In this document: positions 18,447 to 31,517 of the stretch, one piece after another
Position numbering within the stretch: the first letter of the stretch is position 1
Layout: every line of letters starts with the position of its first letter
Assembly: GCF_001577835.2 (NCBI RefSeq)
Contig: NC_029516.1
Coordinates: 75,399,475-75,463,474, forward strand
Direction: 5' to 3'
Length of the DNA: 64,000 nt
DNA from: Coturnix japonica
Lineage: Eukaryota > Chordata > Aves > Galliformes > Phasianidae
Notes under the pieces: generated by a model
Told to the model about the DNA's origin: nothing
The model's input: the letters and a program-made list of their open reading frames with translations, nothing else
Databases searched by the model: none
Made by a program: the position numbers and the translations under genes

Positions 18447-21400
18447 CCAGAGGAAAATGGATATGTATGCAAAGAGATGTCACTGGCTTTGAGGACATCG
18501 CTTAAAGAATTTTAAGCTGCTTAAAAGCAAGTTTGTGAATTGCTCAAAATCAATCAAACAAACAAGCAAACAAAAAACCCCAAACCAATAGCACCACTTT
18601 CCAAATTTTTCTTTCTTTTATTTATAAAACATAAGTTACTTACATCAGGAGAAACCATAAGATAATTCCTTCCTGTTAACCTTATACCTAATGAAACCAT
18701 ATTTCGTGTTGAAGATCGACTTGACCTTTTGTTAAAAGGTCAGGGCAACTAGTTAGTGTGTTAATAAGAAGTGGCAATACAGCATCTTCGGCAGAAAGAA
18801 GAAAATTGGGGCTGCCCCTTTGTTAGTTTCAAAAACGTCTATGACTCAGTATGAGCCCATTAACTATTTCCATACAGCAGTTATTTTACTTGTGGCCTCC
18901 ATTTTTAAAATGTGAGTGCTTATCTCAGAGTATATGAAAGCAAGTTCTGCACATTTGCTAAAAAATTCTTTTCAAAGAATTTCTGGATATTTAGACCCTC
19001 ACATAAATTCCAATTCTGTAATTCTCATTTGCTAAGCAACTGTGAAGGAGTACTGACTGCAGAGGATGGCCATTTCATATCTTTAGGCTTGTGCTGCGAA
19101 AAGTGTGGTGTTGGCATTGTAACATGAGTGATTAAAATGCATAAGTGGGTGAGTATATAGGATATCTGAAGTTAAAATAGACCCACTACTCACACTGAGA
19201 AGTTAGCTTCAGTGAAATTAGATGCAAAATATTTAAACAAGAAATGTTGAGCTCTTTTCTGTATGATATAGCCAAGTTAAGAATGAATCAAAGTCAAAAT
19301 CAAGCCTTGAACCACAAACTCAGGTAAGCCTAGAGTCCTAAATGAGGGATTGTGTTGTCCCTGCTTACTGCTTGTTAGAATAGATGTTGTGCTTTAGTTA
19401 AGAATAAATTGGCCCCTCTTTTTTTATTTTTTTTTAATGAATCTTCTTAAGTCATATCAGTCAAGTTGTACTAACTGTAAAATATTAAACAATGAACAAT
19501 GAACCATTTGGAGAATGTAGGCTCTGCTTTGCATTACATTCTGATGTAGACAAGAACAAGCAGGACCGTTTTCAGAAGGTTTGCTAGTGCTGTGATCTTT
19601 GACATCTGGGGGATTTGCAGTGTGCTAGGCCCTAGTAAAACAGCTTAGTTTCCTGTTAGCAGTCCATATGCCTTTAACAAAACAATGCCAAGCAGAGGTG
19701 CTGGCCCTGAAACTCTCTGCCTAAGAGTTTATTTTCTTCCTTAGTCTTGTCTTGAAGGATGCTGAAGACTCTCAACTCTAGTTCTTCTTGCTGAGATCAA
19801 CTGCTCCCTGGGACTTCGGAAAACTAGCATGTTGTGTTTCAAGCTGAGTATCCAAAAATAACTGCATGGATCATTAGATAGTAAGCTTTCTGGGGGATTA
19901 GCCTATCTTCCTGCTCTGCTTTTATTCAGGATGAAACATTAAAGGGTTGTGAACCTGAGTGTCCTCTGAGGCCTCCTTCTGCCATGCATTACACAAATGT
20001 CCTGGAAGGTAACATCCTTTAACACAGTTCTCTTAAAATGATATTGCTTGTTAAGTAAAATGTTATCTCAGGCGCAGAGATTATCAGCAAAGTAAAGTGA
20101 AAGATAAGGAGGTGCAACATTGCCCAATCCACCCAGTTGAAGATGATAGCAAAGTCACAAGATTTGTTTAAAATACGTAATAATTTGGAGGTTTTTCTCT
20201 ATTTGCCTTGTTGCCAAGGGTTTCAAATTTTTCTGCTTTAGATCTTTAACCAGACTGATGAAAGACTACTTCTGCCAAGGGAGTTGAAGGTCATGTGCAG
20301 TCATCTGATCAAGTGAGTTGGCCTTCAGAAAGAAATACCAGTATTACATGACATAGCAACAGGGTGTAGCATTTTTGTCCTTTTAAATTGCTTTTCAGCA
20401 CTTGGAAAAGAAAGATTTTCGATTAATTCCTCATAAGAAAATGAAAGAAAAAAGCTTTGTTTCTGTATTCTCAAGGAGTGGTAATGATTATTCTTTCTAG
20501 CCATAGGGTGATCACATTTTGTTCCATGTGAAGGTAAGAAACTTCTTTGAGTGGCATATTCTAAGCAAGTGGGTGCTACGTCAACAGAATTCTCACATTT
20601 CTTTGAAGGACTCTATGTATGTCAAAGCAGGGCTTGCGAATTACCAGCAATGGTTCAGACACTCTGATATCACTATAAGAATGAAAGTGAATTTCACTGA
20701 AGACAATGGAGAACTACAGTGTGTGCCCATCCTTTTTTTAATCTAATTTGATGTCTCATCCTTCCTCTGTGTGTGGCAATATTTATGACATTAAAAATGT
20801 TGTAATTACTGGGTGAATTAGTTCCAGAATCTCCTTAGTGGCCTCATAGTTGCATAACATCTTCCTAAGAAGTGGAAAGCAAAATGTATCTTAATTTATT
20901 TATCTCGACCAAAGAGAAATTTGTGGCATCTATCACTTTTCATTGTTGCCCATGGGCTTGAAGATGCATATATACAAGAAAACTGTATGTGATGAGCTTA
21001 TGTTGGCATTCAGCTATTATAACAGTAAAGACAGAGCAGTTCTGAGTGGAACAAGGGCTAAGCCTCTTCTGCCCAACTCTGGTCTTCTCTATAATCTTAA
21101 AAACTTCAGCCAGCCCAGTTCACACTGCCTGATCATTATCTTAACCCGAATTAAGATTCCCCCTTAGTTTTGTGCTTAGAGTGTTGGTGGTTTTTTTGAG
21201 AACTACATTAAAAGATCTCAATTCCTTTAATTCCATATAGAAAAAATGAAAGAAATAGTAATTAGAAAGGCAGTTAGGAAGATAGGTAAGTGTACAGTTT
21301 TATGAGTAACAAGATTTTAAATAAGGATGGCATGACTTTCTCAAGGTCCCATCAGGACTCCCAGCAAGGAAAAGATTAGATCTCTTGGCCAGTTTTCACA

Positions 21401-22389
21401 GCTGATTCAAGCACTGGTATAAATCAGGGGGAAAAATTGAGAGTTAGAGGAGGCTGCTTTTCTCTTGAACCCCTGTGACTCACAACCAGTCTGTGGTTGT
21501 GTCTAGTTTTCAGATACATTGAGCTCAGTCCTTCTCTTTTAGAAAGCAGAATTCAGATCCAACCCTCAGAGCAATTATACTTTTAGACATATTCTAACCT
21601 TGAACATTGGTACATAATGCTATAACACATAAGCAGCCTGAAGTCTGACATAGGGTCCTGCTGAACCCATGTTGCATAGTCTGCTGCAAAGGGAAGGGAA
21701 AGCAACAGATAACTATGTTATTTCTAATGCCAGCAGAAAACAATCTGTGTCCTGGATAAATTTTTCACAAGTGGAAAGTGACTTGCTTAAGTCACTTGCT
21801 TAAGTGATTTGCTTCTGGTAATTGTATGAGTGATGTTCTTACTGCTCTCCTCTTCAAATCTATCTTATTCTTCTAATATATCTTCAGTTTACGAATACCT
21901 TCCCTTTATTGTCTCCTTTTCTTCCTTTCCTTTGTCTCTTCCTATCATTTTCTTCTTTCCTCCAGCTCACCTTAATTCACTTTCTGCTTTCTACTTTCCT
22001 ACCTGAGCAGTTTTCTACTTAGTGTGCACTAACCACAGTATGCTGGTATGTGCTACATAGATATGATCATGCCATAATATAGGGCGACAGGAGAATTGCT
22101 TTTGAGGTCATTGGGGTTCATCAGTGCTGGTAACTTTTTTAAGTATCACCTCTTAGGAGTACAGAAACAGACAATTCCAAAATGTCAGAAGTCATACAGG
22201 CAAGGCAGATGGCTGACTTTCCTGAGCAGGGATCTTCTTCTAGAGCTTAGGAAGTTAAAAAATGGTGTATGGCCACTGGAAGAAAGGCTGGGTGTACTGA
22301 TAGGTCTATAGAGTTGCTGTTCTCCATTGTAGGGAGAAAATCTCTGTGGCCAAAGCTTAGTTAGAAGCTGGCTACTACTGTGGGGGACA

Positions 22390-22552
22390 AAAAAAGGACT
22401 TCTTAAAATATGTTAACAGCAAAAGGAGGCCTAGAGATGTTGTTGATCCATTAATTGGTGAGGATAGTCACCTCACAAATAGAGACACAGAAAAAGCTGT
22501 GATATTTAATGTCTCCTTCAGCTGTACCTTCAACCCAGTGATGATGTTGGGA
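22390..22552 (+). mobile_element. CR1 LINE, internal reverse transcriptase piece
   Basis: One open frame reads DFLKYVNSKRRPRD and then HLTNRDTEKAVIFNVSF. This matches the part of CR1 ORF2 between endonuclease and reverse transcriptase (YVNSKR...LTNRDEEKAEVFNAFF in typical copies, from memory). Unlike most CR1 remnants it lacks the 3' end. Confidence 0.7.
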
Positions 22553-25500
22553 ACCCCAGAGCCATAGGACCATGCACTTATTTTTGTCCTATGTGTATTC
22601 ATTACAATACTGTGAGATCTAAAGGGTAAAACTACTTAAACCTAGACATCTTTAACTCATTTGACTCATAACTCATTTCATTGTCCTTTTCCTTCTATCT
22701 TTGCCATTTTTTCAGTATTTATTGACCCAGACAGAGCAGAAAGAGCCAGGATTTGAAGGAAATGTCTTTAAATATTTCCACTTGCAGTCTGGCTAAGATG
22801 ATACAGCAAGCACATAATTTTGATTAATGAATTCACACAAAGGCAGCTCTTCCTAAGCAGTGTCAGGCTTGGAACATAAGTGGTCTCATGCTCTTTATGT
22901 CTGTTCATTCTACCTTATCATTATCTTTTCCAGATGATCACCACATGCACTCTAATTAGAAGAGTTTTCTGAGCAAATGAAGATAATCGTTTTATCTACA
23001 TTTCTGTTTAAAATCCTGTGTCATGGCCTCTCTTAAACTATTGTAGGAATGAAAATCCAAGAGAAAGATAAGTATAATCATTTTGACTCTATTTACTTTA
23101 ACTAGCACAAATACCTTTTGTGTGCTCTTTCCTAAACATACTGTTAATAGATTAATCTGATTCAGTCTCTTATCTATTGTTAAATCAGTTTCAGTTTGTC
23201 AACCTTTCAACTAAATCAGCCAAGTCAGAGTCTAATGTTTGAGACGACCTAAATCTTCTCCAGCTGTCCTTTTCCATGGTGTGAAAATCATTGCTGAGAT
23301 TCTGAAGGTAAGGAAAGGAGCATCTGTCATAAAAAAGTCATTTTTTCCCATTCAGACTGTGGGGAGAATTATATTGATCAAAATGGCAAGAACACTAGAA
23401 AGAATAACAATAGATTGGAACAATTGTGCTGAGTCATGTATCCTTCTCAGTCACTGACTTTGTAATCAGCTTGTTTCATAAAGTTATTTCATTTTTGGAG
23501 GAGCAAAGCTGTGTTTGGTACCTTTCTTGATACCACGTATTACAGTTAAAGGAGATATGTTAGGGACACTGTTAGAGGAGCTGGGGATCTTTCTGACTTA
23601 CTCAATGTAGATTGTCTCAGTGTTATCTCAAAACATTTCATAATGGCAAAGTATCTTTAGGGATATTATGTGGATATAATGACAGAGGGTTTTTATGTTT
23701 CATTCACTATAAATGTTGAGTGTTGTTATAGGAAACTGTAGGAATAACATCTAAAGCTGGAAGGGATCATTTGGAGATTTCCCACCACTGCTAGCCTTGA
23801 TGAAGCTTTATAAAAAACAACGAGAAACTTAACAACAAGATAATAATTAGAAAACAAACAACAACAAAACAAAACAACATAGGTTGTTTAGCATAGGTTC
23901 TACACCATATAACAAAAGCAATTTCAAAACTTTCCTGCTGATTTTTTTTCCCCTTTTGTACCTCACATCTGACATTCAGAGATGGTTTAATGTGTAAAAG
24001 TGTTTGCTGGCATTGTCCCCAAATATGATAACAGACTGAGTCATTGCCAAGAATTTCATAAATCAAAGAAAGAAGCTGCAGGTATTTATGGAAAACTGCA
24101 GCTATACTGAAGAAAGTAACGGAAGAAAATGGCTAAGTTCTACAGTGTTGTTGAAGCAACAGGTCTTATCTGTGATGGCACCTTCAGTTTCATGCATGTC
24201 TGTCAACCAAGCAGAAAACTCGATCATTGTTACATTCTGCTTATATTTTATAAACCCTAATCACTAGTATGAACACTGTTTTTACTGCCCTGCTGTTACA
24301 GCTGTGGTATCTTATATATAAATACTACCTTGTGGGACAGAGTTAATTACATACAGTGCCACTCTAGCATATACAGTGCTAGCAGTTGTTGCAAAAACAG
24401 GGCAACTACCTACATGCAGAACTGCCCTAAAAAGAAGAAAAAATCTGGAGATCATAATCAGTTTTAAAGACAGGTTAATAGCCAGAGCTGCAGTCACTGT
24501 TGCTGAAAGTGTTATATGGCAGAGACTGTAATGCCTACCACTGACTGTCATAATGACAGGTGTATCTATCACACCAGAAATGCTATGTCTTCTTAGTCTG
24601 AGACAAAGCATATGTTTCTTGTGGATTCAGTGCTACGTAAATAGCAAAGATCTAACGAAGTTCAGGGGGAAAAAAGTATTAAAAAAAATAAAAAAATGCA
24701 TTGGGAGTCTGATAACAGATCTATAATGAAAAAAATTTGTTGAAATTTTTTTGTTTTCCTTCAAAGACTGGAGCCAAAAATCTTTGGACAAACTGAGGCA
24801 CCAGATAAAGGACTGAGAACTCTATGCAGAGTATGCCTTTCTTCGGGCTTCCTTGGTAGAACAGATCTTAGTAGCAGGGCAAACTCTTTTTAGCTGGTCA
24901 AAGAAATCAGGTACATGGATCGTGAAAGGATGACTGAGGAGGGAGAGAAGCCTGTTGGATACATGTTGTTCCTTCCATAGGGAAAATAAAAGAGGATAAT
25001 GAAGGTTAAGCTGCTTGAGGAGAGAAATGAAAGTATGAGAATGGGCATGCCTCATATCAGAACTAAATTGAGGGAAATTGGGGAGAGGATATGAGAGAGA
25101 ACTGGGCTACCAAGTGGATATCAACCTGAGAAATTCAGGATAGGAGTAGATTAAAGCTCATTTATGAGTAAATACAGACATCACAGGAACAAATTGTTAC
25201 CACGGAAAAAGAGAATACAGCTTTTCCTTTGTGTAAATACTGACGTAGAGTACTCTACCAGTCTTCTCTGTTGTTTGTTGTTTTCTACTATAAATAAATC
25301 TGTGGCATACCAGATGTACCTTAATCAAAATGTCTGATTTTAAATCAAGAATGGCCATTGTGAAGGGAAGAGAGGGAATAGTGTGTTCCTTGAGTGTGTA
25401 TTATTGACTGTGTCACAGGATTGTGTATTGTGGTACTGTGGTTTTATTACAGAGAGTTAGTGCATGAGGTAGTGGGAAAGGCAGATTAACAAGAGCTTAG

Positions 25501-26829
25501 GGCTTCTCTGGGTAGCTGTAACTGTTTTTGAAGATGGCCACTTATAATGTCAAAACTTCATAGCTTCTACTCCATGGGTAGAGTGAGAAATGTTACTACT
25601 CAGTACTATAAACTTGTGTTCAATGTGTAATGTCCATTTGTCCACAGCTGGTTAATTTAAACATTATTGGCCCCCCAGTAGTGTTGACTGGTCACCTGCT
25701 AGGGATCTTACAAGGATATCCAAGTTCTAACAGAAATACATGGTTTGTGAAGTTGTGCTGAATAGCCAGGGCGCAAACGCTGCATTAGACAAATACTACT
25801 TTCTTCATTTCATTGCAGTTCCTTCTTTCCTGAGGAGGTGTGGAGTATCTAATAAGGATCACCCTAGAAGGCCCTAATGTTATAATGTTCAAAACTTTGT
25901 GTACTCTCATCATTGGTATCCAACCAACTGAGTTAAGTGGCACAGAATAGATAACTTTAATTTCCTTAATGCATTTTTGGTTGTACTGCAACGTTACACT
26001 GAAGCAATTCAAGTAATTCAAACAATGTAACCATGACCATTTTTGTAGCTACTTACATTCATGATGTATTTATATGGTTTCCTTCCCAGGTAGTGGACAA
26101 GATTTTGTCTGAGTGACAAAATGCTTACTAGGACTCTTCAAGATCACATACCTTACAAAGGTATGACAACTCTTTAAAATCCGAGCCATGCAATTTCCTG
26201 ATTCAGTGTTTCACTGATGAGCTCCCTCTTGCTACTTGTTATCTTTCCACCCCAATACACACCTGTGTCTGTGTGCCAAGTGACTTATCCCTGCAAGTAT
26301 TATATGAATATTTTAAGCAGTCAAAGTCCATTTCTGAGCAAAACTCTGAAAACAGAGCTTGTGTCCCTTGTGTTTCTTTATTTCTTTTTCTTTTCTTTTT
26401 TTTATCTTCTTGTTTGTTTTTAGTGATTAAATTCATACGAGTTAACCAAAAGCAAATGTGAACTAAGGTGCTGCTATTCTACTTGTAATTTTTCTCCACA
26501 ATATTACAGTGTTTTTTACAAATTAGAAAATCTACAGTATCAGGATTTGTTTGTAGGGAACAGAGGAATAGGACAAAAAGATAAACTTGCTTAATATTCC
26601 TAATTCTACCAATATACTATTGTTTCTAATAATTAGGTTTGGAACTTTCTCATTTTACAAATGACTTGCATATTTGGTATTGACAATTGACAGTACTGTG
26701 TTTGGGGATAAAATGAATTTTCTCTCTCATCCGAGCCTCCTGGTGTATAAACAAATAGTGGAAATTTTTCACTGTAACTATGAAAAAGCTTTTTCATACT
26801 GATTTATCATGGGCATGTTTTTCTTCATA
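22553..26829. other. Intergenic stretch, no gene recognised
   Basis: 4.3 kb of AT-rich sequence. It includes an A- and C-rich run (about 23855-23880) and a T-rich run (about 26375-26418). No conserved coding segment or repeat family was recognised. Confidence 0.4.
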
Positions 26830-27998
26830 GTTGATGAACAATGTTCACCAGCCCAAGTACCAGTAAATTATCTGAGGAACTACATGTCTGGCAGCCTGAC
26901 CTCAGTGCCAGGTAAGATTATGGAGCAGATTGTCTTGAGGGAGATCACATGGCATGTGCAAGACAACTGGGGGATCAGGCCTAGCCAGCATGGGCTTATG
27001 AAAAGCAGGTCCTGCTTGAACAACCTGATCTTCTATGATCTAGTGACCCGCTTGGTAAATAAGGGAAAGGCTGTTGACATGGTCTACCTAGACTTCAGCA
27101 AAGGTTTTGAACTGTCTCCCACAGTATTCTCCTGGAGAAACTGACAGTCCGTGTACAGGTAGACTCTGCTGGGTAAAGAACTGGCTGTATGGCTGGGCCC
27201 AGAAAGTGGTGGTGAATGGAGTTAAATCCAGCCGGCAACCGGTCATGAGTGGTGTTCCCCAGGGTTGGCACTGGAGCCTGTCCTCTTCCATATTTTTATT
27301 GATGACCTGGATGAGGGCACTGAGTGACCCTCAGTAAATCTGCAGTTGACACCAACCTGCAGTAGGCAGGAGGTGTCAATCTGCCTGGGGTAGGGTGGCC
27401 CTACAGAGCAATCTGGACATGCTAGATTGCTGGGCTGAGGCCAATGGGATGAAGTTCAACAAGACCAAGTGCCAGGTCCTGCACTTTGGCCACAGCAACC
27501 CCAGGCAATGCTGCAGGCTTGGGGCAGAGTGTCTGAAAGACTGTGTAGATGAAATGATGATGAGGGAACTTGGATTATTTAGTGACTGTATCACTCTGTA
27601 CAGCTACCTGAAGGGAGGATGTGGTGGGTTGGGGATTGGCCTCTTCTGTCATGTAACTAGTGATTAAACTAGTTTGTTTAAACTGGAAGAGGGCATTTTA
27701 AGTTTGTTTAAACTGGAAGAGGGAAACTTTAAACTGGAAGAGGGCAGATTTAGACTAAATTTAGGAAGAAATTCTTCACTATGTGGGTGGTGATGCACTG
27801 GAGCAGATTTCCCAGTGAGGTTATGAATGCCCCCTCCCTGGAAGCATTCAAGGCCAGGCAGGATGGGGCTATGAGCAGCTTGGTCTAGTGGAAGGTGTCC
27901 CAGCCTGTAGCAGGGGGTTGGAACTAGGTGATCTTAAGAGTCCTTTCCAAACCAAGCAGTTCTATTCTATTTCATGATCTATTCCATTCCATTCTAGA
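26830..27998 (+). mobile_element. CR1 LINE, longest copy here, internally deleted
   Basis: Translates in pieces to the CR1 reverse transcriptase: SLTSVPGKIMEQIVLREIT; then HVQDNWGIRPSQHGLMKSRS; then GKAVDMVYLDFSKGF; then the WVKNWLYG..QKVVVNGVKSS region, SGVPQG, DLDEG (disrupted), and [20 protein letters not shown]. It then jumps to RELGLFS and on to the 3' end with TTCTATTCTATTTCATGATC. About 0.4 kb of ORF2, including the WAP..KKDIE segment, is missing between about 27535 and 27570. Several frame changes mark it as dead. A short motif is triplicated at 27667-27748. Confidence 0.93.
27667..27748 (+). repeat. Local triplication inside the CR1 copy
   Basis: The unit TTTAAACTGGAAGAGGG occurs three times in about 80 bases; the first two are preceded by GTTTG. 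CR1 normally carries it once. This is a local duplication after or during insertion. Confidence 0.85.
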
Positions 27999-28021
27999 TA
28001 TGCTTTTGCAAATCTCCACTG

Positions 28022-28090
28022 TTGGTTGTTTTTTGTTTGTTTGTTTGTTTTTTGTTTTGTTTTGGTTTTGGGTTGGTTTTTTTTTTTCAC
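28022..28090 (+). repeat. T/G-rich simple sequence
   Basis: (TTTG)n and poly-T run just downstream of the CR1 3' end. Confidence 0.8.
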
Positions 28091-29638
28091 TTTAATTTTA
28101 AAATTATTTTTTCCTTTAAATATCTCCTCATGACAAAAGTTGGAGATGTTTTTGAATGTGTATTTGTTAATTTGTCAGAGGTTTTCTTTCTACATACTAT
28201 CAACCATGACATCTGCAGACAGTTATTAATCACTGGTTATTCAGACCTATATTCACCCATCTTTCTCTCCTCAGGTATTCTGACACCTTCTAAAACCAGA
28301 CACAAGGAAACAGAATGGTAAATTCATATTGCAGAGGACTTTGAAAATCAGCAGTTTTGTTTAAACTGCAAACTATAGTAAAAAATAATTGCTAAGCTCT
28401 CCACAGACCAGAAATGTGAAAAATGTTGGCTTGCTGATTTCAACAAACTAAGGAAGTGAAGGCTTCCAGTTTCAAAAACTTCTGTATTTGCCATAGAACC
28501 CAAGGCACATTTGCTTCCTTTTTGACCACATATTGGGATACTCAAGGGGTAAGATGAGGGGGCATCTGTGATTCTCTTATTTCTAGTGGTATGAGGAATA
28601 AAAAAATCCTGGAGTCTCCTTCTCAAGAGTGCTGCCAATATCTAGAAGACTCTTGTTATTCCTAGAAAGACTAAGAAAATTCCTGGAAAAAAAAAAAATA
28701 AAATATGCTTAATAGGGCTGTCAGGAGGCCAAGATACCAGAAGCAGTCCCCGCAGTCTGTCTGCTGAACTTCTGAGGAACAGAATGAGTAAAACAGCAAA
28801 AATTCTTACAGCACTCTGAAGAAAAAGTGCCTCTTGGCTTTGACTGAAAATATACAACTGTAATTGTAGACGAGGAAAAGCAAGCAAAAAGATGGACTAG
28901 ATAATGATGACTGAACACCCCTATGGAATGCTGCCAGGAGTGACTGTCACCAGTTAAACGGAGCTATTGCAAATCACTGAGAATTTCTCCCTCTTGGTGA
29001 CACAGATTTACATCAGATCTACACTGGCTTAAAACAAAACCAATCCTCTACTCCAGTTTCATAGCTGCAGTGTACCTCAGTCTTCTTGTTCCTAAGCTCT
29101 GAAATGTTTTCTGAGTGATCTGAGAGTTGTTCACAGAACCCACAGATACCAAAAACTGAAAATAGATCTGAACCATAATGTGCCTGAACTGAAGGACTGG
29201 CTCAAATTCTCACTCATGAACAGCATCAACATAAGAAACAAGCAATATCTGTTGAAAAAATAGTAAATAAAAAGCCTGCATAATGTCAAGAACTTTTCAA
29301 CTTTTTCTCTTTTTAAAGCCACCTTCCTTACCTACTGGTCTGAAAGAACTGAAAAACCAAGATATATATCATCATTTCTGTGGCAGCAGTTTAGTGTTCT
29401 TCCTCAAGGAACAATTGTGCATATGTGTTGAAGAATGAAACAAGTGGGGTTTTTTCTGTTGTTGTTCTTGGGAAACCAAATGTTTCCACTTAAGGAGCAG
29501 TGTATTGCAAGACTCACCTGCATTTATTTTGCTGAAGCTACTTAACATTTAAAGGCCTAAAAATATCAGTTAAGTTCTGCTAACATGTGATAGTTTGGCA
29601 TGAAGGTTTAAGTAATCATCCTCTTGGCAGGCATTTTC
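28091..29638. other. Intergenic stretch, no gene recognised
   Basis: AT-rich, with an A-run at 28687-28698. No repeat family, RNA gene or conserved coding segment was recognised. Confidence 0.4.
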
Positions 29639-29646
29639 TATAAAAG
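29639..29646 (+). promoter_or_regulatory. TATA box of a candidate unannotated transcript
   Basis: A perfect TATAAAAG. A second TATA-like TTATATA lies at 29678-29684. A strong splice donor follows at 29812, so the spacing suits a first exon of roughly 100-140 bases. Confidence 0.3.
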
Positions 29647-29669
29647 AAAACCTGTCCAGAAAGCAGATT

Positions 29670-29811
29670 GAGTTACCTTATATACACACTCTTCACAACT
29701 AGACACAGCAGCAGATCATTGCCTTTTGGAAGAATAACATCAGCTTAGAGAAGAAAACTGGAAACTGGAAATGCTGGACAGAGTTAAAGACAAGAAGTTA
29801 CATCTGGGAAG
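29670..29811 (+). other. Candidate first exon
   Basis: Lies about 30 bases downstream of TATAAAAG and ends at GGGAAG|GTAAGG, a strong donor. It contains one ATG (29770) opening a frame of 13 codons to the donor. The start is a spacing estimate. It could be a non-coding RNA exon or an alternative distal 5' exon of ST3GAL6. Confidence 0.25.
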
Positions 29812-31443
29812 GTAAGGTCTTGTGAGCTCTTTCTGAAAATATACCTTTACTTCTTGGTGTGACTTCTTTAAGAATCAGTTCTTCTTCTCCTAAGAGATGA
29901 GTGCATGTAGCCACAGCTATTTACATCTCATGCTGTTTGACTTTTCTGGAAAGATTACTGGAGTCATTTTTCCAACTAAGTGGGCCTTTTGGTTTGCGGG
30001 ATCATTGTTTCATAATGTCCCCTTACATTTGTTGTTCATCTGTTGTTTTCTATCGTAAAACATTGTTTGTGATTGCTTGTCAGCAGTAGTAGCACTGGGG
30101 TAGTTCTGTATTTGTTCCACATTTTCACAACACTGTAACATCAGTAGAGTTACAAAAGCATTCTATTTCCACATGCAGCACATGGACCCCTATATTGATT
30201 TCAGATCAACCTTTCTGTCATTTAAAGGTGACTGTTCACTTTATAAAGTATCCTCTGAATTCAGCCGTTACTGTCCTCCAAAATAGTCTTCATGTTTGTT
30301 GTGAGTATACAGAGCTACTTAGGATCTCCTTCCAAGTCATATATTGGGAAATCCTTAACAGAACTATTCACTTAGATAGAATTTTATTTATTAAAACAGG
30401 CAATGAGATGGAACTGCTTTTGGTGATATTGATTTCAACAAAAGTTGTTTGTGCACTCCCAGGATAACAGACACTTTTACATATTCTTACCAAGATGAAC
30501 ATCTCTTTCAAAAGCAGAAATATAGATGTAAACCTCTCCCTGGCACAGGGAGAGTGTATCTTAACAGGAAATAATCTGGTCACACTTCTGTAAGAGAAGA
30601 TGATTTTGCAGCCTTTTTTTCCTGCTTGGTCACAGTAAAAACAAGCCAGCTAAAGAAAATAGATGTTTTTATAGGCATTCTGACTTAGATCACCTAAACT
30701 TTTATGGCAAGAAATGAGAGATTCCACTGGGCTTTAAATGATGGACATTATGTAGGGAATGTTTCATACAAATGAGTTTTCATCCTCTTGCCTGTACACT
30801 TACGTAGCATGTTGAATATGTCTGCTTTCTAAACTTCAGTGACTTCACTGTGCTGGAGTCAAACATACTGTAGAGAGGCTGGCTCCAAGAGAGCTCCTAA
30901 GGAAGATATAATCTAAACTTGTAGCAGAGCTGGCTGCAGTGAAGGCGAGCTGCAGGCTGCACCTCCTTCAGTTAGTTCAAGGAGATGACTGGTAATGACA
31001 CAACAGTGGTCTCGATTCTGATTCCATTGTGCTTTCCAAACGGGCAGCTCCATGGAGACTGGAATCCAGCTCTGAGTACTCTGGGTCTACCTTCACTGCT
31101 GAAAGAGCGCACTTTTAGTGGAGGATCAAGGTTAAATATTTCTGCAGCGTCATAAGTTACGGTAGAGTGTAGTTCAAGCCTGTGCCAAGGTCAGCATAGG
31201 ACAAAAGGACTGTGTGAACTGCTTGAAAATTGCTGGCAGTGCTTTCAGCCTTTGTGCAGTGAGGGCTGGCTGATAAAGTGAGACTCCTCAGCTGGGCTAA
31301 AGCCTGGCTAGAAGTACTTGTACAGCACAATTTGCCTAAGCATCACTGAATCTGGGTTGAGGACATTGCCTCTCTATTATATACAGTCTTTGGTTTCTTT
31401 CACTTCAAGTGGATCATCCTCATTTTTTCTGCTTGTAATACAG

Positions 31444-31517
31444 ATCCAGAACAAGGACAAAAATACCACAGAGACAAAGAGAAAAGGAGAACTGAATCCC
31501 TTCGACCAAAAGCACAG
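31444..31517 (+). other. Candidate internal exon (74 bases)
   Basis: Preceded by a pyrimidine-rich stretch and TTGTAATACAG, and followed by AAGCACAG|GTACTC. Two frames are open across it, one reading IQNKDKNTTETKRKG then ELNPFDQKH. No known family was recognised. It shares orientation with the candidate first exon upstream and terminal exon downstream. Confidence 0.22.

Larger units (their letters stand above)
13681..22389. other. Long intergenic stretch without a recognised gene
   Basis: 8.7 kb, AT-rich. It holds simple sequence (G-run at 15551-15575, A-run at 16667-16681, T-run at 18420-18446), an imperfect 25-base duplication at about 14971-15025, and a 13-base unit repeated about three times at 21771-21811. 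Isolated strong donors (for example CTCAG|GTAAGC near 19323 and GTAAGT near 21286) lack convincing partners. No coding gene, RNA gene or transposon was recognised. Confidence 0.4.

Noticed and set aside
18420-18470. Poly-T followed by CCAG as a splice acceptor
   Set aside because: A 27-base T homopolymer will mimic an acceptor by chance; no convincing donor follows within exon distance.
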